Part shown: piece after piece, positions 57,901 to 64,000 of the stretch
How the letters are laid out: each line of letters opens with the position of its first letter
Numbering within the stretch: position 1 is the first letter of the stretch
Source of the DNA: Daejeonella sp.
Lineage (GTDB): Bacteria > Bacteroidota > Bacteroidia > Sphingobacteriales > Sphingobacteriaceae
Direction: 5' to 3'
NCBI RefSeq assembly: GCF_030684675.1
Contig: NZ_JAUXXZ010000043.1
Span: 62,001-126,000, forward strand
Length of the DNA stretch: 64,000 nucleotides
Notes under the pieces: model-generated
What the model was told of the DNA's origin: nothing
What the model saw: only the letters and a program-made list of their open reading frames with translations
Databases searched by the model: none
Program-made: the position numbers and the translations under genes

Positions 57901-60900
57901 TTGTGCAAATCCTTTCAAAAGGGTATTTTTTATCAAGCGGTACATATACCGCACCTACCTTGAAAATACCCAGGATGGTGATCAACATATCTATTGACCT
58001 GTCTAGCAGCACAGGTAAAATATTGCCTGGTTTAACGCCGGAATCGGTTAAAAACCGTGCAAACCTGTTGCTACGTGCAGCGAGCTCACCATAGGAAATT
58101 ATTTCGTCGCCATATATGGCCGCTTTCGCATCCGGCTTGGTTTCTGCATGTTTATCGATCAGCCGATGTAAAAGTTCATCCGGGAAATCCTTTTGGGTAT
58201 TGTTCCAGTCATAAAGTATTATTTCCAGTTCCTTTTTTGGAATTACCGAAAGTTGCGATAAGGGAATTGAAGAATCTGCCGCGATAGATTCCAGCAGCGT
58301 GCGATAGCTTTCTTTTATTCGTTCTATCGTTTCAGGCTCAAACAAATCGGCGTTGTATTTGAAAAATCCATTGAGGGTTCCTTTACCACTAAATAATCTC
58401 AAGGAAATATCAAACTGGGCTTCTTCATTTACGATCCCGTAAGGTTCTACCGAGAAATCGCCCCATTGTGTTTTATTACCGGCATTGCGGTTAGCAAAAA
58501 GTTCACTTATCTCATTTTCCTCGCGCGGCTGAGCCAGGTCAAACATGGCCTGGAATATAGGCGTTCTTGAAGGGTCGCGTTCTGATCCAAGTTTGTTAAC
58601 CAGCAGCGAAAAAGGATAATCCTGAAATTCTATAGCCCTGTTCACCTTTTGCTTTGTTTGCAGCAGGATGTCGTTAAAGGTTTCATTACCGGAAAAAGAA
58701 GCGTTTATTACAACCGAGTTTACAAAGTAGCCTACCGTATCGTTAAAATCGCCGGCAACGCGGGCGGCGAAAGGAGTGCCAACCAGAATATCGTTTTGTC
58801 TGGCGTACTTGTGCAGAAGAGTATGGAAACCTGCAAGCAGCAAGGTAAACATCGTAGTGTTTTTCTTAATGCATAGCTGGCGTAGATCGGCGCTCAAAGT
58901 TTCTGATAAAGTAAATCCTATTGATGCTCCATTTGTGCTTTTTACAAGCGGTCGAACCTTATCATAGGGCAGCGCCAGGGCTTCGGTTTTGGCCTTTAGC
59001 TGCTCCTGCCAGTATTGGAGCATTTCATCGCCCCGCGTTCCGGTAAGGGTCGCAGTCTGAAGTCGCACAAACTGATCGTAGCTTCTTGGTTTAGGCGGAG
59101 TAATGAGCCTTTGCCCATGAGCCAGCGTAGCGTAAACGTGGCTAATTTCTTTTAACAAGGTCCAGTAGGATAATCCATCTATAACGATATGGTTTATATT
59201 AAGCAAGAATATAGATGGCGCATTATCGTCTTTTTTAAAGAAATAAGCTTTAAATAAAGGTCCATTTGCAAGGTCAAACGCTTCGCGATGTTTTGCCTTC
59301 ACTATTTGCAAAATATCCTCATCAGCTAAACCATTTATCGGAAACAACTCGAAGAATAGCACGGAATATTTGGTAATGTGCTTATCAATGGCGTCGTCGG
59401 TAAAATGGAAAGTGGCTCTTAGCTCATCATGCCTATCAAACACCAGTTGTAGGGCTGACTTAAAAATATCCAAATTGATTGGGTCGTAGATCTTAACTGC
59501 GAACGCGAGATTGTATGAATAGTCGTCGGGCTTGCTACTTTGGATGTACCAAAGCGCCTTTTGGTTCTCGGCTACCGGGTGTAATGTATATTGCCTGGAA
59601 AGCTTGCTGATTAGCGATATTCTAAGATATTCTCTTTTCTCTTTAATTACATCAGAGTACTTTTTTCTTTTACCCGCCCAATGTTCGTCCTTATGATTCT
59701 TAGGTTCAACTGCAGGGGGCTTACCTGGGAGTGATGTTCTGCCATTAATACTAGTTCTATCTAACGTCCATATCAAGCGGTCGAGTTCATCCTCAGGAAG
59801 TTCGTCCAGTTTTTTCAGGGCTGCAATATCAGGGTCTTCGGACAAAGGGTTCTGATCATTCGGATCGGATGTATTTGATAATGTTGTTTTTTCAGCCTGT
59901 CGGCGATTAAACAGGACAAGCAGTTCTCTGGCGATCTCTTCGATGGTATACTCTTCCATCAGAAAAAGTGTCTGCACGGTAATGTCAAGGTCTTTTTTTA
60001 GGCGCTCTGTGATCTCGATAGCCATTAATGAGTCCATGCCATGATTAAAGAGCGATACGTCCGGCAAAATCTCGGCCTTTTTTAGGCGAAGCACAGCCAC
60101 AATAAGCCCAGCAAAATAATCGTCCATAATTTGCTGACCACTATTTTTGTCTTGCATGCCCGCAAGTTCATTTACAATGTTTCGTGGTTGGTTCAGTTTG
60201 GATATTAGTGGGGGGCTTTGGGCAGGGGTTTGAGTGGTAGCGTCTTGCATTGCATTGGATCGAATGATATCCATTACGCGTTTAACCTGTTCAGCATTAA
60301 GTTGACCTGATGCTTCTATTTCTTCGCATAGACGATCGAAACTACCGTTAGTTATAACCGGTTTTGTATCCAGTTCTCGCGGCCAAAAGTATTGCCTGTC
60401 AAACTGATATGAGGTAACCGATTGTTTGGAGTATTTATTATTATTGAAGTACCCGTCCCAACTTACTGACCCACCGTTCACAAACAGTGATGCCAGACTT
60501 TTAAGGATCATTGTCTTTTCGTCACTATGCTGGTTAATACTGGGCAACCACAACTTTTTTTCGTTTCCAAACAACTCGGCAGCCATCGCCACCATTGTAG
60601 GTTTTGGCCCTATTTCCAGGAATATATCATAGTTCTTTTGTTTGATGGCTTCAATGCTTTTCTGGAAATAAACCGGGCCAATAATGTGCTGGTACCAATA
60701 TTCAGGTCTAGCTACTTCTTCATCGCAATAATTTCCTAAAACTGTTGAAACGAAGGGTACGTTCGGGCGGTTAAACTTAACTTTCTTCAATATTGCGAGC
60801 CATTCTTCTTTAGCTGGCTCCATTAAGAAAGAATGATAAGCGACAGGGGAATTCAGGGTGAAAACTCTAATGAGATCATCCTCTAGTATTGATGAGATCT

Positions 60901-63016
60901 CTTCTATAGCATCTTTATAACCAGCGAGCAAAAAATGCTTTGGGCCGTTAAAGCCGGCAAATTCCACCCTCCCTTTGTACCGGGCGATTTTATCTGTAAG
61001 ATAGCGCTCATCAGCAAATGCGACAATGATACTGCCTACTTTTGGCATTCGGCTAAAAAGTGAAGCCCGTTGATACACGAGGTAAATGGCGTCCTTTACG
61101 GAGAAAACGCCCGCCACACAAGCAGCACAGTACTCGCCCAAGCTGCTTCCGGCTACCGCTGAAGGTATTATTCCCCAGGATTTCCATAGTTCAGATAAAG
61201 AAAACTCTACCGCAAATATGGCGAGGTGATAGTAATCAGGCCGATCGTTTAACAGGCTTTCTAACGCTGTATCATTATCATCAAACAATAAGGTTTTCAG
61301 CTTTTTGTCAATGTAGACTGATGCTATCTCATCGCAAAGATCAAAGGCTTGTTTATATACAGGAAATGAGTGATATAGCCCTTTCCCCATGTTTTTATAT
61401 TGACTATGATTGCCGGTAAATAAAAATACAACCTGCGCAGATTTTTTAGATGCTTTATTCTTTATCAAGCCATCAGACGCATCATTTAAATGATAATCGT
61501 TCAAGCGAGAAACTACCTCCTGTGTGTGGGTAAATGGAATAGCGACCCTGTAGTTAAACTTTGTTTTTTTAGCGTAAGTGTAACAAATGGCTTCCAGATC
61601 CGCATCTTCACTTTCACTTAAATATGCAGCTACCGCGGAGCATTGCTTTTGAAGCGCTGCTTCTGACTTTGCCGTTAAAACAAGCATTAAGGGGGTGTCG
61701 GTAAATTCAGATTTACGCACCTTATTGTCAACAGCACGTTGTAACACCACATGAGCATTTACACCCCCGAATCCGAAGGCGCTCACGCCAGCATAATTCT
61801 TTTGTTTAGGCCACAAGGTATTATCACATTGGATCTCCAGATTCAGTTTCCTGAGATCAACCATCGAGTTAGGCTGTTCGTAGTTGATGGTAGCGGGTAT
61901 TGATCCGTTTTTCATAGAAAGAGCCACCTTAATGAGCGACAATATCCCGGATGCGGCCTCTGTATGACCTATGTTTGATTTAAGCGAGCCGATTTTGCAA
62001 ACTTGTGGTGTCCCCCCCGCGCCTTTGAGGAAATTGCTAATGGCTTTCATCTCTATTGCATCGCCCAAGCGGGTGCCAATACCCTGCGCTTCGATATATC
62101 CAATACATTCAGGCGAACTGATTCCGCTGTTCTCATAGGCTTGTTTCAAAACCTCCTCCTGAGCCCCGGGATTGGGAGCAGAAAGGCCGTTGCTTTTGCC
62201 GTTATGGTTTATAGCACCGCCTTTGATAACCGCATAAATGTCGTCACCATCCTTTTGAGCTTGCTTCAGCGACTTTAATATGATTACTCCGCCACCCTCG
62301 CTGCGCAAATAGCCGTCTGCCCGGTCGTCAAAAGGACGACAGACATTGGATGCCGATATAAGTCCTGCCTTTGAAAAGCTTACTGTAACACCCGCGAGAA
62401 GCGTAAGATGTACGCCACCTGCTATTGCAAGCACTGATTCACCTTCCATGATGCTTTTACATGAATTTATGACAGCCACGAGCGAAGACGCACATGCTGC
62501 ATCATAAGACATGCTTGGCCCCTTCAGATCAAACGCATACGAAAGGCGGTTGGCAATAATACAATTGGTTGTGCCTGTACCAGCATATGGGTGATCGGTA
62601 GCATGGTTAAAGACCATGGTTGAAAAATCATTACTGCACGACCCTATAAAGACACCCGTTTTGGAACCTTTTATATCCTCAGGTAAAATACCAGCGTCTT
62701 CAAGCGCTTCCCAGGTCATTTCCAGCATTAACCGCTGCTGTGGGTCTATGCTTTCTGCCTCTTTCGGTGATATATTGAAAAAAGCGGCATCAAATTCCCT
62801 AATATTATGAATGTAGCCACCTTTTTTGGTATTCATCTTACCCGGTTTCATCGGGTCGGCATCGTAGTATTTTTGTATATCCCACCTGTCTGCCGGAATA
62901 TCCACAATACCCGATCTGCAGTTCTGAAGCATACTCCAAAACGCAGCGATGTTGTCCGCTCCAGGTGCACGACAGCTTATACCTACAATTGCAACATCCT
63001 GCGTCTCCGCTTTCAT
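54989..63016 (-). CDS. NRPS-A: hybrid KS-AT-ACP-C-A-T-E protein
   Basis: Domains by residue: KS (6-427), AT (527-855), ACP (about 965-1036, S996 in GMDSL), a linker rich in Asp/Glu, C (1141-1590), A (1615-2120), T (S2174 in GGDSI), E (2226-2660, HHLIID at 2353-2358). Several active sites deviate. The KS keeps C175 and H351, but the HGTGT His is Gln (Q311 in EAQGIGT). The AT has GSSLG around S625 (normally GHSxG), GNHSQ at 535-539 (normally GQGSQ) and VAYH at 725-728. The C domain reads NHIVIDG (1275-1281). There is no KR or DH. The A pocket reads D,I,W,E,V,T,A,D,D. The protein would add or pass on an acyl starter and attach the first, D-configured residue. It starts 1 base after the P450 gene. 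Confidence 0.95.
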   Translation of the reverse strand: MKAETQDVAIVGISCRAPGADNIAAFWSMLQNCRSGIVDIPADRWDIQKYYDADPMKPGKMNTKKGGYIHNIREFDAAFFNISPKEAESIDPQQRLMLEMTWEALEDAGILPEDIKGSKTGVFIGSCSNDFSTMVFNHATDHPYAGTGTTNCIIANRLSYAFDLKGPSMSYDAACASSLVAVINSCKSIMEGESVLAIAGGVHLTLLAGVTVSFSKAGLISASNVCRPFDDRADGYLRSEGGGVIILKSLKQAQKDGDDIYAVIKGGAINHNGKSNGLSAPNPGAQEEVLKQAYENSGISSPECIGYIEAQGIGTRLGDAIEMKAISNFLKGAGGTPQVCKIGSLKSNIGHTEAASGILSLIKVALSMKNGSIPATINYEQPNSMVDLRKLNLEIQCDNTLWPKQKNYAGVSAFGFGGVNAHVVLQRAVDNKVRKSEFTDTPLMLVLTAKSEAALQKQCSAVAAYLSESEDADLEAICYTYAKKTKFNYRVAIPFTHTQEVVSRLNDYHLNDASDGLIKNKASKKSAQVVFLFTGNHSQYKNMGKGLYHSFPVYKQAFDLCDEIASVYIDKKLKTLLFDDNDTALESLLNDRPDYYHLAIFAVEFSLSELWKSWGIIPSAVAGSSLGEYCAACVAGVFSVKDAIYLVYQRASLFSRMPKVGSIIVAFADERYLTDKIARYKGRVEFAGFNGPKHFLLAGYKDAIEEISSILEDDLIRVFTLNSPVAYHSFLMEPAKEEWLAILKKVKFNRPNVPFVSTVLGNYCDEEVARPEYWYQHIIGPVYFQKSIEAIKQKNYDIFLEIGPKPTMVAMAAELFGNEKKLWLPSINQHSDEKTMILKSLASLFVNGGSVSWDGYFNNNKYSKQSVTSYQFDRQYFWPRELDTKPVITNGSFDRLCEEIEASGQLNAEQVKRVMDIIRSNAMQDATTQTPAQSPPLISKLNQPRNIVNELAGMQDKNSGQQIMDDYFAGLIVAVLRLKKAEILPDVSLFNHGMDSLMAIEITERLKKDLDITVQTLFLMEEYTIEEIARELLVLFNRRQAEKTTLSNTSDPNDQNPLSEDPDIAALKKLDELPEDELDRLIWTLDRTSINGRTSLPGKPPAVEPKNHKDEHWAGKRKKYSDVIKEKREYLRISLISKLSRQYTLHPVAENQKALWYIQSSKPDDYSYNLAFAVKIYDPINLDIFKSALQLVFDRHDELRATFHFTDDAIDKHITKYSVLFFELFPINGLADEDILQIVKAKHREAFDLANGPLFKAYFFKKDDNAPSIFLLNINHIVIDGLSYWTLLKEISHVYATLAHGQRLITPPKPRSYDQFVRLQTATLTGTRGDEMLQYWQEQLKAKTEALALPYDKVRPLVKSTNGASIGFTLSETLSADLRQLCIKKNTTMFTLLLAGFHTLLHKYARQNDILVGTPFAARVAGDFNDTVGYFVNSVVINASFSGNETFNDILLQTKQKVNRAIEFQDYPFSLLVNKLGSERDPSRTPIFQAMFDLAQPREENEISELFANRNAGNKTQWGDFSVEPYGIVNEEAQFDISLRLFSGKGTLNGFFKYNADLFEPETIERIKESYRTLLESIAADSSIPLSQLSVIPKKELEIILYDWNNTQKDFPDELLHRLIDKHAETKPDAKAAIYGDEIISYGELAARSNRFARFLTDSGVKPGNILPVLLDRSIDMLITILGIFKVGAVYVPLDKKYPFERICTILLETEARFVVSKGYLSERFENNSEVLPATFNGLLMLDNVKQNTNVVIKYFNPEAYSSSTVYTAITPNDLCYIIYTSGSTGKPKGVMIQHKGMLNHLFCKVNSLHVDKSSRIVQNASQCFDISIWQFFTSLITGGTTIIIPDDQLLNVSAFMDSVQRQGVTILEVVPSYLGVMLDEMEASAMRSFDRLKFLVVTGETLKPHLVRQWFTRFPSIPMVNAYGPTEASDDITHYFIHGELTSNVVPIGKPVQNMNIYIVDANGQPCPVGVKGEIWTSGIGVGKGYFKDPDKTRNAFSIDPFRGGDIPLYKTGDIGTYLPDGNILFLGRKDTQVKVKGFRIELEEIEHVLLRTPGVKNVAVKLIEEEERSFIAAYLQIDVDSNLSEIKATVTRTLPYYMIPDYYMVLDQFPVNANGKIDRNNLPKPETEVDRNTIKWLPTDEKEQIILDAWRDVLEVQNINDSTSFFSLGGDSIGVMRVVSRLRSKGLAISPANIFEFPAIKQLAVVANWIGNDAPKGASTLSEAPLTPIQKWLFQQDETIQNSYAMAVQITLPAWLDDGKVHAALTQLVAKHKQLQAIFPSKKSQFIAIQSTEVQMEIEIVTTSPSSELANEINSCIKAISDSFDPDKGGLFKAVIIKTGSKQNQLLLVSHHLIIDQLSWQIIFKDFIALCEHGTTSSMLSATYLEWASMLETQSGTKTLLNSTDYWKNEHLPIMGQSVPARYENSTNVSVTLDKDESGKLLNDIHHVYNTNTQDILLTALLLSFHKTNRQSEFVIDLENHGRFPFFDEKVDLVETVGWFTAQFPVKLSFQGRDIGENIKWVKEKLLKVPHNGISYGLLKYSTDPEISRQFSLVASPEILFNFLGKAGGHTLDGDWQMRSLHTERISLQKGIKTHSMEFNLMVTDGQLRVLLTYDRQLHQPQQMTSFLDTFIEQLQQVIGHCINEKQKQYTVSDFSAANLSQNDLNTLLKAIH

Positions 63017-63017
63017 A

Positions 63018-63998
63018 TCAGATCTTAAGGTTAACGGGCAGTTCTTTTAATCCTCTGATAAAAACATTGGGGTACCAACTCAACTTATCGCTAGCCAATT
63101 CCATATCCGGAAAACTGGCAAGCAACGAGTTAAACAGCAACTGACCTTCCAGCCGCGCTAGCCAGGCGCCAATACAGGTGTGTATACCGTAACCGAACGC
63201 TATATTGTTATTTTTTGCTCGGGCCAGGTTAAGCACATCGGGTTCGTCAAACTCAGCCGGGTCACGATTGGCAGCCGCAAGGCTGGTAAGGATCCTTTCA
63301 CCGGGTTGGATGGTTTGCCCCATTATATTTACCTCTGTCAATGGTATCCTTACCAACATCTGGATCGGGGGGTCGTATCTGAGTAACTCCTCAACCGCCA
63401 TGGTAATTTTATCGGGGTTGCTTGAAAGCCACTTCTTTTGATCTGGGTTTTTGAGCAATGCCAGCACGGAATTTCCCATGAAGGCCTCCGTAGACTCTTG
63501 CGCTGCAGTAATCAGAAACGAACAGGTAGCCAGTAGCTCGTCATCACTATAAATGTGTTCTTCGTCGTTCAAAGCAACCAGGTAGCTTATCAGGCCATCA
63601 TCACCACGCTTTCTTTTTGTGGCGATAAGGCGTGTGAAATATTCCCGAAACTCAATGGTGGTTTGATTCATAGCCTGGTAGCTCTCCAGTGTATTGGGCT
63701 GATCGAAAATATCTACGAGGCAGTTTGTCCACTTATAAATGATGTCATAATCCTCCGGAGGTATACCAAGCAGCCTTGAGGATGTAATTATAGGAAGCTT
63801 TTTAGCAATATCGGCTATAAATTCCATTTCGCCTTTTTCCCTAACGGCAGCAATAAGACTATCTACATCCTTTTGTACCAAATGAGTCATCCTGCTTAAC
63901 TCACGCGGCGAAAAATACCGGGTCATTGGTCTTCGAAGACGTGTGTGTTCGGGCGGTTGCGCAAATATCATCCAGTCGGCTATGGCGTCCGACAAGAC
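63018..63998 (-). CDS. Cytochrome P450, N-terminus beyond the window
   Basis: About 327 C-terminal residues of a bacterial P450 are visible, and the frame stays open to the right edge. The first TTG (63995) is not a credible start, because it would remove about 70 family residues. The heme loop FGYGIHTCIGAWLA has the axial Cys, the helix K region has EELLRYDPP, and RDP-type and PPEHTRLRR motifs are present. The oxygen-binding I helix reads TAAQEST, where the usual AGxxT glycine is Ala. Its position one base before the NRPS gene marks it as a tailoring enzyme, either for the acyl chain or for a carrier-bound amino acid; the site cannot be told from sequence. Confidence 0.9.
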   Translation of the reverse strand, partial: VLSDAIADWMIFAQPPEHTRLRRPMTRYFSPRELSRMTHLVQKDVDSLIAAVREKGEMEFIADIAKKLPIITSSRLLGIPPEDYDIIYKWTNCLVDIFDQPNTLESYQAMNQTTIEFREYFTRLIATKRKRGDDGLISYLVALNDEEHIYSDDELLATCSFLITAAQESTEAFMGNSVLALLKNPDQKKWLSSNPDKITMAVEELLRYDPPIQMLVRIPLTEVNIMGQTIQPGERILTSLAAANRDPAEFDEPDVLNLARAKNNNIAFGYGIHTCIGAWLARLEGQLLFNSLLASFPDMELASDKLSWYPNVFIRGLKELPVNLKI

Positions 63999-64000
63999 AT

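Noticed and set aside
37029-58174. Long repeated stretches among the NRPS genes taken as mobile or tandem repeats
   Set aside because: They correspond to homologous A, T and C domains in frame, not to insertion sequences; no terminal repeats or transposase were seen.
60452-63001. KSQ-type loading module
   Set aside because: KSQ domains replace the active Cys by Gln. Here Cys 175 is present and it is the HGTGT His that is replaced, so this is not a KSQ.
31861-63028. Many plus-strand open frames of 60-144 codons across the NRPS operon
   Set aside because: They are antisense shadows of long, conserved minus-strand domains and show no protein motifs of their own.
28959-64000. Cluster read as a dedicated siderophore locus
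   Set aside because: A beta-hydroxyaspartate unit would fit, but there is no hydroxamate or catechol enzyme, no siderophore receptor or iron transporter beside it, and only one predicted chelating residue. The class is left open.

Overview
The window is chromosomal DNA from a Bacteroidota bacterium, most likely Sphingobacteriaceae (Pedobacter or a close relative). The signs are a gldH gliding-motility lipoprotein next to a PSP1/RicT gene, a SusC/SusD pair, DUF5916 and DUF3078 outer-membrane proteins, weak Shine-Dalgarno signals and several TAnnTTTG-type -7 promoter elements. I saw no tRNA, rRNA, CRISPR array or complete insertion sequence.

Positions 1 to about 28,700 are a core genome segment. 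In order it holds: ffh (-); a DUF5916 protein (+); a minus-strand block of envelope genes (small lipoprotein, DUF3078 protein, HExxH membrane protein, CarboxypepD_reg-like protein, glucosaminidase-LysM lipoprotein) with an O-methyltransferase, ruvX and a PLP decarboxylase; a plus-strand operon of a DNA polymerase III delta'-like gene, ricT, gldH and a small membrane protein; a minus-strand response regulator, 7TMR-DISM histidine kinase and murF; an M14 carboxypeptidase (+); a padR-pspC pair (-) with a striking 42-bp operator-like palindrome upstream; susC-susD (+); and ldcA-doxX (-).

Positions about 28,740-28,902 form a junction that carries a decayed fragment of methionyl-tRNA synthetase (metG). 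From 28,959 to the right edge, every gene is on the minus strand with almost no spacing. This is one large hybrid PKS-NRPS operon, transcribed from beyond 64,000 towards 28,959. Its gene order is: P450 (cut by the window edge); NRPS-A (KS-AT-ACP-C-A-T-E); NRPS-B (C-A-T-C-A-T-C); a TauD/SyrP-type dioxygenase; NRPS-C (degenerate C-like domain-A-T-C-A-T); NRPS-D (C-A-T-E-C-A-T-TE); a type II thioesterase; an Sfp-type phosphopantetheinyl transferase; and an SbnA-like 2,3-diaminopropionate synthesis enzyme.

If the genes act colinearly, the product is an acylated heptapeptide. Pocket residues read by eye suggest: acyl; D-X1 and X2 with near-identical acidic pockets (diaminopropionate is a candidate because of sbnA); a Val/Ile-like residue; Asp, probably beta-hydroxylated; a Leu-like residue with an altered pocket; D-Leu; Gly; then release or cyclisation by the terminal TE. 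The most unusual points are as follows. The Asp module is split between two proteins, with its presumed hydroxylase encoded exactly at the split and a C-like domain that lacks the HHxxxDG motif, matching an 'interface' domain. The KS and AT domains also have altered active-site motifs.
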